64,000 nucleotides of DNA from Symplocastrum torsivum CPER-KK1 (GCA_019358875.1 JAHHIF010000026.1:1-64000), one strand, 5' to 3'. Shown: positions 9,284 through 18,632, counted from the stretch's first letter. Program-made: numbers and translations. Notes: generated by a model from the sequence alone, not told the origin.

Positions 9284-10009
9284 CTAAGAAAAAGCCTTTG
9301 GAATAATTGTCAAGTCTATGATCGGTTGATGCGTTAAGCAGTGCCAGTGGCAGGTGAACAAATCAGGTTTCTGTACACCTAAACTTGCGATCACAGGTGC
9401 TGCGGGAAAAGGTAAGAGCTTATCAAATACGATATCTTGTTCGTTGTATCCGAACTCTAATAGATAAACTGCTGGTGGTGCTAATAAAAATTGCAGCAGT
9501 TCATAAGCCAAATGATAAAGCGGTTGACGTTGTTTGTCAGGCAAATCTACAGGTTGATAATACTCATTTAGCCTTTCTCCCTGACCAATCACTTCTGCAT
9601 ACAGTAGTCCTTTCGCCGTACAAACCACGGGCAAAATGAAAGTACCGAATGGCTGACTTTCACCCGTTGTATAGCCTAATTTTTGCTCCACCCATTGGCG
9701 TAACTCTCTCTCCTGCTTGCAAGCCTGAAAGATGTTTTGACCGATAAACTCAAGAGTGTTTGGTACATTGAGCGTTAAAGGACACCAAATGATGTCCTTA
9801 TCTATCACCTCATCTTGACTGAGATTTGCTAAAGCTTTTTTAAGCTGAGAAGTTTCTACCACATCCACTGTTGCCAGCGCGGGAGAATATAGAGCGATCG
9901 CATCCTTAAGAGCAGACACTATCTGTTCCCCAACGGCTCTTTGAGATGCTTCTACAATCTCGTCATCCCCACAGGTGTAATCGTCTACAACAATGACAAC
10001 CCTAGACAT
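9284..10009 (-). CDS. conserved hypothetical protein, translationally coupled to the coiled-coil gene
   Basis: I do not recognise a family. The 241-residue protein begins MSRVVIVVDDYTCGDDE and has no signal peptide or clear membrane segment. I choose the ATG at 10009, not the longer frame to 10063, because it overlaps the end of the upstream gene by 8 bases (AATGTCTAG). This suggests translational coupling. A hydrophobic stretch near residue 175 (ELLQFLLAPPAVYLLEF) is probably a buried helix or strand. Confidence 0.7.
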   Translation of the reverse strand: MSRVVIVVDDYTCGDDEIVEASQRAVGEQIVSALKDAIALYSPALATVDVVETSQLKKALANLSQDEVIDKDIIWCPLTLNVPNTLEFIGQNIFQACKQERELRQWVEQKLGYTTGESQPFGTFILPVVCTAKGLLYAEVIGQGERLNEYYQPVDLPDKQRQPLYHLAYELLQFLLAPPAVYLLEFGYNEQDIVFDKLLPFPAAPVIASLGVQKPDLFTCHWHCLTHQPIIDLTIIPKAFS

Positions 10010-10550
10010 TGCCAAAGGTTGGAATTGGGCCACCGCGAGGACGAGAGAAGCTAGGCAAATCAATCCGTGTGACGTTACGGCTTCTTACGGCTAAGCGGTA
10101 GCTGACGCTTTGTAGTTCCGCGTGAAGCTGACGATTTTCCCGTTGTAGCATCGCCACCTTTTCTCTCACAGGTGCCATGCGCTCAGCAAACTTTTGGCGA
10201 TAGATATGCGGCAGTTCCTGTACAACCTGCTCTAGCATACGCGAACGGTCAGTTAATTCCTGAACCGATTGCCGTAGCTGATAAATTTCTCCATCACGGC
10301 CCGAAATCTGCTCTTGGTAGAACGTCACCTGTTGTTCAACATCTTGCAGCTGTTCTCGTAAGACTCGCATCTGCGCTTGATGACGCTCAGAAACCTCTGG
10401 TTGAGGCATGAAGTTAGCATTGCCTTTGACAAGGCGGAATAGCTCTTGAGATAGCTGCTGTACAAGCTGATCTCTCAGTTGCAACTCCTCTCGCAGACGA
10501 GAAACTTCAGCTTGAACCGTATGTAGAGTTGGGGTTTCAGTCTGGATCAC
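10002..10550 (-). CDS. coiled-coil protein of unknown function
   Basis: The 182-residue protein is predicted to be mostly coiled coil: residues 10-50 (VQAEVSRLREELQLRDQLVQ), 60-115 and 118-155 show regular heptads rich in Gln, Glu, Leu and Arg. The short tail is basic and Gly/Pro-rich (SFSRPRGGPIPTFGNV). It starts with GTG. It overlaps the next gene by 8 bases and the two probably form one operon. No function is assigned; a scaffold or cell-architecture role would be a guess. Confidence 0.7.
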   Translation of the reverse strand: MIQTETPTLHTVQAEVSRLREELQLRDQLVQQLSQELFRLVKGNANFMPQPEVSERHQAQMRVLREQLQDVEQQVTFYQEQISGRDGEIYQLRQSVQELTDRSRMLEQVVQELPHIYRQKFAERMAPVREKVAMLQRENRQLHAELQSVSYRLAVRSRNVTRIDLPSFSRPRGGPIPTFGNV

Positions 10551-10878
10551 GATGGCTTACAGCTCCGATAATATGGTACTCCCAGTGGCAGAGGGCGATG
10601 GGCAGCGTTACTAAATTTAGCGTTTGCTCAAAGCAAGGTGCTAGAGCAAAGCGTTAGCCTAGCACGCCTTTAGGCTTATCGCTCATTAAATCCTGTTGCA
10701 AGCTAATGTACCATTTGAGCAAGCAAATGGCACCTCTTTCAAGGGTAGGTTCCTAATAAATGCCCTTAGTGGTGGGGATAGGCGGGTGGAGAAGATGGGG
10801 AAGGTGGGGAACCCCAACTCCCTGCCAATCAGAAGCGCTTCGATTAATATTGAGGTGAATTGAGAGATAGTAGCCCAA
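10551..10878. other. intergenic region with hairpins, upstream of the phosphohexomutase gene
   Basis: No gene is seen. A 10-bp near-perfect stem lies at 10708-10717 / 10724-10733 (GTACCATTTG, loop AGCAAG, CAAATGGCAC). A partly palindromic element (AGCCTA ... TAGGCT) lies around 10652-10680 and resembles an interspersed repeat. The region between divergent genes must also hold their promoters. Confidence 0.45.
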
Positions 10879-12318
10879 ATGAGTCCAGCAAGTAGCGCGA
10901 AAAAGATTAAGTTTGGCACTGATGGATGGCGGGGGATTATCGCCGATGATTTTACCTTTACAAATGTGTGTAAGGTAACAAGAGCGATCGCCAGTTATCT
11001 AGAATCAGCCTATTCCAAAGACCGACCCGTTTTGGTTGCTTACGATACCCGATTTCTTGCCGATCAGTTCGCTCGTACTGCGGCTGAAGTGCTGGCAGAC
11101 TTGGGTTGGACAGTGAAAATTGTTGAACGGGATTGCCCAACGCCAGTCATTGCTTATAATGCGCGTCTACTCAACTCAGCTGGGGCGTTGATGTTTACCG
11201 CTAGTCACAACCCTGCACCATACTGCGGTATTAAGTACATCCCTGATTATGCAGGTCCAGCGACACCGGAGATTACAGATACGATTGTTGCCAATCTTGA
11301 AGGGGCGGATGAGGCATTGCCAACCGGGAAGAACGGGAATAAAATTTCTACCTTTGACCCAAAACCCGCCTATTTGCAGTTTATCTACACCTTGCTGGAT
11401 GTTGAGCGGATTCGTAGCGCCCAACTGAAGGTGAAGTATGATGCCCTCTACTCAACCTCTCGCGGTTACCTAGATACGGTTCTAGAACACTGTGGCTGTG
11501 AGACAGAAGCCTTCCACACCAGTCGTGATGTCTTGTTTGGTGGGGGAATGCCAGAACCGAAAGGAGAACAGCTAGTAGAGCTGGTAGAGGCGGTTAAACA
11601 AGATAAGGCGGATTTAGGTTTAGCGACTGATGGCGATAGCGATCGCTTTGGGATTGTTGATGAACAAGGAAACGTCCTCACCCCCAACACGGTGCTGCTA
11701 TTGCTAGCGCGTCACTTGATTAAAAATAAGGGCAAGACAGGCGCAATTGTTCGTACTGTTGCCACAACCCATTTGTTGGACAACTTTGCACTCAAGTATG
11801 GCTTAGACATCTACGAGACAGCCGTAGGCTTTAAGTACATCGGTGAGAAAATGCGCGAAACGGATGTACTCATTGGGGGAGAAGAATCTGGCGGCTTGAG
11901 CATTATTGGACATATCCCAGAAAAAGATGGGATTTTGGCAGATATGCTGGTTGCTGAAGTGATCGCATACGAAGGAAAACCCTTGAGTCAGCTTGTGGAA
12001 GAAGTGACAAAAGAAGCCAATGGTCCTCTGTACAACAAGCGTCTTGATTTACACTTGGAGGATGCCCACAAAGCCGCTGTTCTAGAATCCTTCACCAACA
12101 ATCCACCCGCCGATATTGCTGGGATTAAGGTTAAAGAAATTGGTCGCAAAGACGGCATCAAACTCTACTTAGAAGATGGAGGCTGGGTGCTTTTGCGTCC
12201 ATCAGGAACCGAGCCTCTGATGCGCGTCTACATGGAAACTAGCTCCGTAGAAAAGCAAAACACAATTGCTGAAACAATGGAGCAGATGATTAACAAGATG
12301 CAGCCTGTTGGAGTTTAA
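10879..12318 (+). CDS. alpha-D-phosphohexomutase (phosphoglucomutase/phosphomannomutase family)
   Basis: Cytosolic enzyme moving phosphate between C1 and C6 (or making a sugar bisphosphate). The four family signatures are all present: the phosphoserine loop TASHNPAP (Ser about residue 111), the metal loop DGDSDRFG (about residue 252), the sugar-binding GEESGG (about residue 334) and the phosphate-binding RPSGTEP (about residue 437). The N terminus KFGTDGWRG is typical. Length 479 suits the second cyanobacterial phosphohexomutase (Slr1334-like), which is linked to glucose-1,6-bisphosphate synthesis. Phosphomannomutase or phosphoglucosamine mutase activity cannot be excluded. Confidence 0.88.
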   Translation: MSPASSAKKIKFGTDGWRGIIADDFTFTNVCKVTRAIASYLESAYSKDRPVLVAYDTRFLADQFARTAAEVLADLGWTVKIVERDCPTPVIAYNARLLNSAGALMFTASHNPAPYCGIKYIPDYAGPATPEITDTIVANLEGADEALPTGKNGNKISTFDPKPAYLQFIYTLLDVERIRSAQLKVKYDALYSTSRGYLDTVLEHCGCETEAFHTSRDVLFGGGMPEPKGEQLVELVEAVKQDKADLGLATDGDSDRFGIVDEQGNVLTPNTVLLLLARHLIKNKGKTGAIVRTVATTHLLDNFALKYGLDIYETAVGFKYIGEKMRETDVLIGGEESGGLSIIGHIPEKDGILADMLVAEVIAYEGKPLSQLVEEVTKEANGPLYNKRLDLHLEDAHKAAVLESFTNNPPADIAGIKVKEIGRKDGIKLYLEDGGWVLLRPSGTEPLMRVYMETSSVEKQNTIAETMEQMINKMQPVGV

Positions 12319-12325
12319 CCGCACT

Positions 12326-12370
12326 GTTAGTTATTAGTTGATTTTCCAACAACTAATAACTAACAACTAA
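12326..12370. repeat. STRR-type heptamer repeat forming a 15-bp hairpin
   Basis: GTTAGTTATTAGTTG (12326-12340) pairs perfectly with CAACTAATAACTAAC (12350-12364) across a 9-base loop. The right arm runs on as tandem AACTAAC heptamers. It lies just after the phosphohexomutase stop and just before the LapA-like start. Similar repeats occur elsewhere in the window. Confidence 0.7.
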
Positions 12371-12375
12371 CAACT

Positions 12376-12618
12376 ATGAAAACTATTGCCAACTTGCTCA
12401 CCTCCCTAATCTTAGCTGGCTGGATCGGAGCGATCGCAATTTTAGCCATCCAAAACTTTACGCCAATAACAGTAAAGTTCCTCGCTTTTGAGTCGATTCA
12501 GTTGCCAGTCGGTATTGTACTAGCTTTTAGTGTTGGTATTGGGTTAATTGGAGGCGCACTTGTCCCTGCGTTGTGGCAGCTTGCTGGACAACAAGTGCAA
12601 TATGAAGATGAGGATTAA
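12376..12618 (+). CDS. LapA-domain (DUF1049) small membrane protein
   Basis: The 80-residue protein has two hydrophobic segments (about residues 7-27 and 43-68) joined by a short polar stretch, PITVKFLAFESIQLPVG. That stretch is characteristic of the LapA/DUF1049 family of lipopolysaccharide-assembly-like proteins. It ends with an acidic cytoplasmic tail (QYEDED). The exact role in cyanobacteria is not known. It follows the phosphohexomutase gene after a hairpin repeat. Confidence 0.8.
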   Translation: MKTIANLLTSLILAGWIGAIAILAIQNFTPITVKFLAFESIQLPVGIVLAFSVGIGLIGGALVPALWQLAGQQVQYEDED

Positions 12619-12731
12619 GAACCGCTATAGTTCTTAATGATTCGTGAAGTCGAGATAGCCAACTTCTTTAAAAGCCGGATATCTGAATCGTTGGTATCTG
12701 ATAGTCACCCGATTCCCTCAACTTCCCATCT

Positions 12732-13307
12732 CTACTTCTTCAGACTCCGCCATTCCCAAGCTGAAACATACTTATCATCTCGCCAAAGTCCCACACGGCG
12801 CTTCTTGGCATCTGCCTCTGCTGCCTCCACAATCTCAGCACTGGGACAATCTTTCAGGTATTGTCGGTAAACTTGTGCCAGTCCTTCTTGAACTAACACT
12901 TGTTGAATAAACGTGCCATCCGGTAAGCGGACTTCACTGACGCTGCGCCCATACTGATCTATATCTGTGGTGGTTAATTGAACGCGATCGCCTCCTTGTT
13001 TTACTAACTCTTGCACTCGTTGTTGCGCTTGTACTCCCCATTTAAATTGGCTTTTGTCTACAGCTTTTCTGCTTTTTTTCTCCTTATTGGAGTGAGGCAC
13101 TTCTGGGGCATCCACACAAGCAAAGCGCACATCTATCTCAGTACCATTGGCATCTATCACTTTCATCGTGTCGCCGTCACTGACTTTTTTAACTGAGTGG
13201 GTCGTTTCTCCAAATAGCTTCGATATTGCCTCACATCCAAACAAACTAAGGATAAGGAGAACAACAGTGATGGTTTTGAGGGATTTTGATAGTAGGGTAA
13301 ATGGCAT
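12732..13307 (-). CDS. thermonuclease (SNase) family lipoprotein
   Basis: This is a staphylococcal-nuclease-like endonuclease, probably exported and lipid-anchored: the signal peptide ends in the lipobox LSLFGC (Cys about residue 25). The OB-fold motifs KKVSDGDTMKV, DVRFACVDAPE and DQYGRSVSEVRLPDG carry the Asp, Arg and Glu residues used for Ca2+ binding and catalysis. Length 191 is normal. It is divergent from the reductase gene, whose start lies close by. Its likely job is to degrade extracellular or periplasmic nucleic acids. Confidence 0.9.
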   Translation of the reverse strand: MPFTLLSKSLKTITVVLLILSLFGCEAISKLFGETTHSVKKVSDGDTMKVIDANGTEIDVRFACVDAPEVPHSNKEKKSRKAVDKSQFKWGVQAQQRVQELVKQGGDRVQLTTTDIDQYGRSVSEVRLPDGTFIQQVLVQEGLAQVYRQYLKDCPSAEIVEAAEADAKKRRVGLWRDDKYVSAWEWRSLKK

Positions 13308-13336
13308 TAGAACTCAGCTTAGCTATTGCAATGCAG

Positions 13337-14209
13337 ATGAAAAAACTTTTAGTTACAGGCGCTAGCGGTTTTTTAGGATGGAACCTTTGCCAGCTAGCCA
13401 AACAAGGATGGGAGGTTTATGGAACTTACTTTTCCAAAAGCGTTGAGATTTCAGGAGTAACCCTTGTAAAAGCTGACATAAGGAATTTTCAGGAAATCAA
13501 ACGCCTATTCAGTGAGATTGAACCAACTGCCGTCATCCATACTGCTGCTCAGTCTAGCCCGAATTTTTGTCAAACTCACCCTGATGAATCCTACCAAATC
13601 AATGTCACGGCATCTTGCGATCTAGCCGGATTATGTGCTGATTCTGCCATTCCTTGCGCTTTTACTTCAACTGACCTAGTTTTTGATGGGCTTAATCCTC
13701 CCTACCGGGAAACCGATACGGTATGTCCTGTAAACCAATATGGTGAACAAAAAGTGATGGCAGAGCAAGGGATGTTAGAGCGTTATCCCAGAGTCGCCGT
13801 TTGCCGGATGCCTTTAATGTTTGGCATCGCAGAAGGCGCTACTAGCTTTATTCAACCGTTTATCAAAACGCTCAGAGAGGGACAAGAGCTAAATTTATTC
13901 ACCGATGAATTTAGAACGCCTACCAGTGGCAAAACAGCAGCTAGTGGACTCTTACTCGCCTTGAGACGTGTTGAGGGAGTACTCCACTTAGGCGGGAAAG
14001 AGCGGATTTCGCGCTATGAGTTTGGTCGCTTAATGGCAGATGTCCTAGAACTTCCCCAAGAAAAGCTGAAAAGTTGCCGACAAAAAGATGTTCCAATGGC
14101 AGCACCAAGATCAGCTGATGTTTCTTTAGATAGTTCAAAAGCCTTTGCTTTAGGATATCAACCTTTGTCTCTACGGGAAGAATTAGAGGCATTACGTGGC
14201 AAGGTTTAA
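13337..14209 (+). CDS. RmlD-like sugar-nucleotide reductase (extended SDR)
   Basis: An NAD(P)-dependent SDR of the dTDP-4-dehydrorhamnose reductase type. The Rossmann motif TGASGFLG is at the N terminus, the STDLVFDG strand near residue 108 is RmlD-like, and the catalytic Tyr-Lys pair is in QYGEQK (about residue 135). I prefer the start MKKLLVTG at 13337. An in-frame ATG at 13331 and a longer frame from 13301, overlapping the divergent nuclease gene, are also possible. No other rhamnose genes are nearby, so the substrate is uncertain. Confidence 0.82.
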   Translation: MKKLLVTGASGFLGWNLCQLAKQGWEVYGTYFSKSVEISGVTLVKADIRNFQEIKRLFSEIEPTAVIHTAAQSSPNFCQTHPDESYQINVTASCDLAGLCADSAIPCAFTSTDLVFDGLNPPYRETDTVCPVNQYGEQKVMAEQGMLERYPRVAVCRMPLMFGIAEGATSFIQPFIKTLREGQELNLFTDEFRTPTSGKTAASGLLLALRRVEGVLHLGGKERISRYEFGRLMADVLELPQEKLKSCRQKDVPMAAPRSADVSLDSSKAFALGYQPLSLREELEALRGKV

Positions 14210-14345
14210 CGTTAGTGGCAGTGAACCAAACAGTCCGTAGCTAGCGCAAATCCCACGCTGGGAATAAACGTTAGGGGCGATTTTGAGATATATTTCCTAC
14301 AAAACTCAGTAATTCTTCTGAGTTGGTTAGTTAGCTACGAAACAA

Positions 14346-14816
14346 ATGGTTATGAGAAGTTATCGGTCTATTTTGGCTCTGATTCTGGCAATGGTAGCAA
14401 CAGTTTTGGTTAGCTGTGGTAGCCCGACTGTAAAAGCGCCACCTTCCTATTCTGCTGAGCAGATCGTCCAGATTCAGAAATTGGCTTCTACTGTTGAGGC
14501 TCTGCGGGATAAGATGCCAGTTCTTGCAGATAAAATTCAAAATCAGAATTGGACAGATGTTGGCACGTATATCCATGGGCCAATGGGAGAACTGCGGCGG
14601 AATGTAAGCTATCTGACTCGCGAACTTCTTCCCCAAGACCAAAAGGCGGTGAGTTCGTCAGCAACAGACTTGTTCAGCAGTCTACAGAACATTGACGTAG
14701 CTGCGACAAAAGGCAACTATCAGGTAGCTGTCCAAAACTACCAAGCGGCGATGAAAGACTTTGATGATATTTTGCAACTGCTTCCTAAACAAAGGGGTTC
14801 AGCGGTGAGTCGCTAA
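14346..14816 (+). CDS. psbQ: photosystem II lipoprotein PsbQ (CyanoQ)
   Basis: PsbQ is an extrinsic lumenal protein that stabilises the oxygen-evolving complex. The 156-residue precursor has a lipoprotein signal ending at LVSC (Cys about residue 25). It is followed by a Pro-rich linker and a four-helix bundle with the PsbQ-like segments TYIHGPMGELRRNVSYL and NYQAAMKDFDDIL. An alternative ATG lies two codons downstream. Its stop codon directly abuts the start of the next gene. Confidence 0.9.
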   Translation: MVMRSYRSILALILAMVATVLVSCGSPTVKAPPSYSAEQIVQIQKLASTVEALRDKMPVLADKIQNQNWTDVGTYIHGPMGELRRNVSYLTRELLPQDQKAVSSSATDLFSSLQNIDVAATKGNYQVAVQNYQAAMKDFDDILQLLPKQRGSAVSR

Positions 14817-15914
14817 ATGAGTCATGTTGTAGTCATTGGCTGCGGCATTGTTGGGGCAGCGATCGCTTATGAACTCAGTCGAGTGAATGGGTTAAAAATT
14901 ACCGTCCTCGATCAGCAACCCCCAGCACAAGCCGCAACCGGGGCTGCTTTAGGTGTTCTCATGGGTGCCATAAGTAAAAAAGTCAAGGGCAGGGCATGGC
15001 AACTGCGACAAATGAGTCTGCAACGCTATGAGACACTCATACCCGAATTAGTTGCCCTTACTGGATATCAGATTCCTTTCAATCAACAGGGCATCCTCAT
15101 GCTCTGTTTTGCTGAGGAAGACTTTGTCTCATGGGAACAACTTCTTAAAACTCGCCAGTCGCAAGGCTGGCAGTTGGAAATCTGGAATCCCCCTCAAGTC
15201 CAGTCCAACTGTCCGCAACTGCGAAACGAAAGGATTCTGGGCGCGATTTATTCTCCACAAGATCGGCAAGTTGACCCATCTGCCCTTACAAAAGCTCTCG
15301 TGGCAGCTGCCGAACACAATGGTGTCACTTTCAAATTTGGTGTGACGGTTAAAGATGTCACATCGGTAACCACGGATAGCTCTGAGATGCATCGTTGTTC
15401 CCAGATTCACGCTGATGTGCCATTGGATGTTGACTGGCTAGTAGTAGCAGCAGGCTTAGGGTCAACACCTCTAACCGCAGCACTCAAGCAACCTGTTGAT
15501 ATTAAACCTGTTTTAGGGCAAGCCTTGCACCTACGCCTAGAGCGTCCTTTAGGCAATCCAGACTTCCAGCCAGTGATTACTGGTGATGATGTTCATATTG
15601 TGCCAGTCGGTAACGGGGAGTATTGGGTAGGCGCAACGGTTGAGTTTGCTGATGAGGCTGGTGATGTAGTAGCAGAATCGGTATTACTGGAGAAGGTAAA
15701 GCAGGAAGCCGTAGCCTTTTGCCCAGATTTAGCCCAAGCGACGATTCTTCGCACTTGGTCAGGCAAACGTCCTCGTCCAGAAGGACGTGCTGCCCCTGTA
15801 ATCGGTCAACTTCCTGGTTACAGCAACGTCCTCTTGGCAACAGGTCATTATCGTAACGGTGTTCTCCTTGCACCCGCCACAGCACAAGCGATTCGTGAAA
15901 TGATTGTTCACTAA
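14817..15914 (+). CDS. FAD-dependent oxidoreductase (DAO/ThiO-like)
   Basis: A glycine/D-amino-acid-oxidase-fold flavoprotein of 365 residues. The FAD-binding GxGxxG motif is VVIGCGIVGAAIAYEL at the N terminus, then a DAO-like core and the C-terminal RPRPEGRAAPVIG ... ATGHYRNGVLLAP motif typical of ThiO/DadA-like enzymes. It could be a glycine oxidase for thiamine synthesis, but the substrate is not shown by sequence. The ATG follows the psbQ stop with no gap, so the two genes are probably co-transcribed. Confidence 0.85.
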   Translation: MSHVVVIGCGIVGAAIAYELSRVNGLKITVLDQQPPAQAATGAALGVLMGAISKKVKGRAWQLRQMSLQRYETLIPELVALTGYQIPFNQQGILMLCFAEEDFVSWEQLLKTRQSQGWQLEIWNPPQVQSNCPQLRNERILGAIYSPQDRQVDPSALTKALVAAAEHNGVTFKFGVTVKDVTSVTTDSSEMHRCSQIHADVPLDVDWLVVAAGLGSTPLTAALKQPVDIKPVLGQALHLRLERPLGNPDFQPVITGDDVHIVPVGNGEYWVGATVEFADEAGDVVAESVLLEKVKQEAVAFCPDLAQATILRTWSGKRPRPEGRAAPVIGQLPGYSNVLLATGHYRNGVLLAPATAQAIREMIVH

Positions 15915-15975
15915 GCACCAAATCACCAATAACGAACTTAAGTTGATTTCTGTCTACCCATTTACAGCTATTGGT

Positions 15976-17697
15976 TTACTGGGGATTACTCTTAATAAAG
16001 TCAATTAACGCATTGTATTTAGGCGAACCATTTTGCGTGACATACTCCAATGCGCCCCAGCTTCCCCATTTACTAGGTGTCCCTACATCTACAAAGTGAT
16101 TAAATAGAGTGCCTCCTGAGTCTTTCCAGTCATTTAGCATTTGAGTATATATCTCATACATCTCTGGGCGTCTATTGAGTTCAATAAAAAATTGAGTCAA
16201 TTGCTCATCATTTTCTACACCGCCACTTCCTGCAATACTTTGACCACCTTCGTAAGCTACCAAAGATAAACCTTTTTCTTGTGCGACTTTGAGCTGGTAC
16301 TGATAGTTCGCTTTTGTGTCGGGTAGACTATCTTCACCAACTTTGAGCAAGTTACCTGTTTTTATTTGCTCAAATGCTTTTCCAAAACCACCATCCGCAT
16401 CCTTAAGCCAGGACTTGACGGTGGCTATATTTTCCGGATTTCCTAAGTCTCCACTCCAATAACCTGTAATGGCGTAAGAGTCAATACCATGTTGGTAACA
16501 AGGTGCATTTCCTTCGGCTACCCAGAGAGGACAATTCAAAAGACCCTCTTCTAAACCTTTGTAAGGCGTTTGGGTAGATATTACACAATTGACTCTGTGT
16601 TTTTGAGCGTCGCCAAAAACATCCTTTTTCCAAATATCACAAATTTGAGCAGCTTTCATGCCATTCCACTGCATAAAAGCATCACCATGATCTCCCCATC
16701 TGGCTCGACCCTGCTGGTTGGCATATTGAGCTTGTCCAAATTGCCAGTTCCACACTTCGTTGGAATGCTCTACATAAGCGGTCAGACTTGGATCTAATTT
16801 CTCTTTGACTATCTTGGCAAAGTTGGTGATGTATTCGTCGGTAGCCTGATGAGGGATATTAAACCAGGGATTGGCTTTAAGCTTATTGGCTAAAGCGACC
16901 ATGATTTCTATAGGCGCTCCCTCTAAAGCCCAAGAATAATCTTCAGGTTTAGGACGATCAGACCATTCTTTTTGAGCCGAATTATTAGTTTCCATCCAAT
17001 CCATAAATCGGACAGTTTTGAAAGCTTTTATTTTCTCCAACCAAACAGGATTGAATATCTCGCCAGCTTTATATGTATCTAGTTGCGACTCTCTGATTAC
17101 TCGTATGTTTCGGACATGATTATTAGGATTGGTCGCACTGATACCAAGAAAAACATAACCAGCTTCCTTTGAGATGTCGATTACTTCCGTACCTGGCTTG
17201 GAGACGGCTTCATCCTTCTTTGCTCCAGAATAGGTGAGAGTTCCTTCGCCGTCATACATAACGATATATCTGCCGACACTCTCTGGATTTCCATCGGCAA
17301 AGAGTACAGTTTCTACCCGTCTGTACTTAACGCTGTTGTCATTTGTGGCAGGTAAAGACTTAGGATATCCGTTGGCATCCAAATTTAGGCGGTTGTTTTC
17401 TTTAGTATCAAAACCAGGACAACCCGCAGGTGAACCGTCTCCACACTGAGGAATCCAGTCTCTTGCTTGCTTGAAGAGATTGAGAAAAGGTGTCTGACTC
17501 GACCAGTCAGCTAGACCATTAAGTCCGCTCCCCAATGACACATTTGTAGGACGACCGTCTTTTGAAGTAGCAGTCACGCTGGGAACTAAATTCGGAACAT
17601 TAGAGGATGGATTTTCACTAGAACGAAAGTTACTTAGCCCTAATGCTAGAGTAAAGCCTATTACTATTAACAGAAAAATCCATAATGCTTTTTTCAT
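15976..17697 (-). CDS. exported glycoside-hydrolase-like protein (clan GH-A type motifs)
   Basis: The 573-residue protein has an N-terminal signal or anchor (KKALWIFLLIVIGFTLAL). The ATG start is preferred to a TTG five codons upstream. A conserved YVEHSNEVWNW motif (about residue 310) resembles the Asn-Glu acid/base motif of clan GH-A TIM barrels, and SLVAYEGGQS (about residue 485) could hold the nucleophile Glu. Homologues are often labelled cellulose-binding proteins. The precise family and substrate are not known to me. Its GC content appears lower than that of the neighbours. Confidence 0.6.
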   Translation of the reverse strand: MKKALWIFLLIVIGFTLALGLSNFRSSENPSSNVPNLVPSVTATSKDGRPTNVSLGSGLNGLADWSSQTPFLNLFKQARDWIPQCGDGSPAGCPGFDTKENNRLNLDANGYPKSLPATNDNSVKYRRVETVLFADGNPESVGRYIVMYDGEGTLTYSGAKKDEAVSKPGTEVIDISKEAGYVFLGISATNPNNHVRNIRVIRESQLDTYKAGEIFNPVWLEKIKAFKTVRFMDWMETNNSAQKEWSDRPKPEDYSWALEGAPIEIMVALANKLKANPWFNIPHQATDEYITNFAKIVKEKLDPSLTAYVEHSNEVWNWQFGQAQYANQQGRARWGDHGDAFMQWNGMKAAQICDIWKKDVFGDAQKHRVNCVISTQTPYKGLEEGLLNCPLWVAEGNAPCYQHGIDSYAITGYWSGDLGNPENIATVKSWLKDADGGFGKAFEQIKTGNLLKVGEDSLPDTKANYQYQLKVAQEKGLSLVAYEGGQSIAGSGGVENDEQLTQFFIELNRRPEMYEIYTQMLNDWKDSGGTLFNHFVDVGTPSKWGSWGALEYVTQNGSPKYNALIDFIKSNPQ

Positions 17698-17911
17698 AAC
17701 CGTTTTACCCAAAGCGTTAATAACAGGGTAATACCTTAGATAAACATAAACTATCAGTTATTAATGAAGTTGTAGAAAATAAGCATGAAGATAGCATGAA
17801 GAATTTTCACACTAATTTTTTATAGACAAGCTACTTCCAACAAACACAAATTGTTTTCGCATAATCTTTATAATCTTCTAAATCCGTTCCTCCAAAGGCA
17901 ATTTTAGCTTT

Positions 17912-18520
17912 CTATTCTTGCTTAATAGTACCTGGGACACCTACGGGTGAGAGCCCTGCGATCGCACGTAAGTTTTGACTACGAATCAACTCTGTAAAAT
18001 TTAGACCAGAACGCCCTTCAACCTGGGAAACGGATTCAATCCCAGCCAACAGATGCTTCGCCGCTTCTGTCTCTGTATAGCCGCGTCGAGTCGCAACTTT
18101 AATCGCCCCTGCATCGGCATCCAGTTGGGACTCAGTACTGCGGGTGCTGCGTAAGATTTGGGTAGCAGCAAGTGCCCCCAATCCCGTTGCCACCACAACG
18201 CCCACAGCGTCACCCTGCACGAGTTCTACGATCCCTCCTAGCATCCCCGCCAAGACAACGCCTTGGTACAAGTCTGGCTTAAACCACTTGATGCCAACCA
18301 ACCAACTCACTGTCCGTAACAACAGCAAATCCCGTTGGGGCTTCGGCAAGCGTCGCCATAAATCAAAGTTAATAAAGATTGGTCGCTCTTGAGACCAAGG
18401 CGGGGGAAACGGGCTTTCAATGACCGCTGTCTGTTGCGGTTTGCTAACAATTTTCGTCAGCATCCGCCCAGAAGCAGGCATTAGCTCAATTAAGCGGCGA
18501 ATTTCAGGCTCTGGATTCAT
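17912..18520 (-). CDS. DUF3318 domain protein
   Basis: The 202-residue cyanobacterial protein matches the DUF3318 pattern: MNPEPEIRRLIELMPASGRM at the N terminus, a PIFINFDLWRRLPKPQRDLLLL core, and one or two hydrophobic segments (about residues 85-130). The C-terminal half (SQLDADAGAIKVATRRGYTE) faintly recalls M48-like peptidases, but no zinc-binding HExxH is present. The function is unknown. Confidence 0.8.
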   Translation of the reverse strand: MNPEPEIRRLIELMPASGRMLTKIVSKPQQTAVIESPFPPPWSQERPIFINFDLWRRLPKPQRDLLLLRTVSWLVGIKWFKPDLYQGVVLAGMLGGIVELVQGDAVGVVVATGLGALAATQILRSTRSTESQLDADAGAIKVATRRGYTETEAAKHLLAGIESVSQVEGRSGLNFTELIRSQNLRAIAGLSPVGVPGTIKQE

Positions 18521-18607
18521 CAGACTAGGGATTAGAAAAGACTAGATCGTCAGCATAACGAGTGGAAAAGGTTTCAACCTTTATGCCTTGTAATCTAACT
18601 ATCCCAT

Positions 18608-18628
18608 TCACAACTCACAACTCACAAC
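18608..18628. repeat. three tandem TCACAAC heptamers (STRR)
   Basis: Three perfect copies of TCACAAC lie five bases beyond the 3' end of the nucleoside-transporter gene. They fit the short tandemly repeated repetitive sequences known from filamentous cyanobacteria. Confidence 0.8.
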
Positions 18629-18632
18629 TAAA

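Noticed and set aside
9115..9306. Short plus-strand frame between the DUF2358 gene and the hypothetical pair
   Set aside because: It overlaps the 3' end of the neighbouring minus-strand gene and has no recognisable domain.
12637..12870. Plus-strand frame downstream of the LapA-like gene
   Set aside because: Most of it is antisense to the well-supported nuclease gene.
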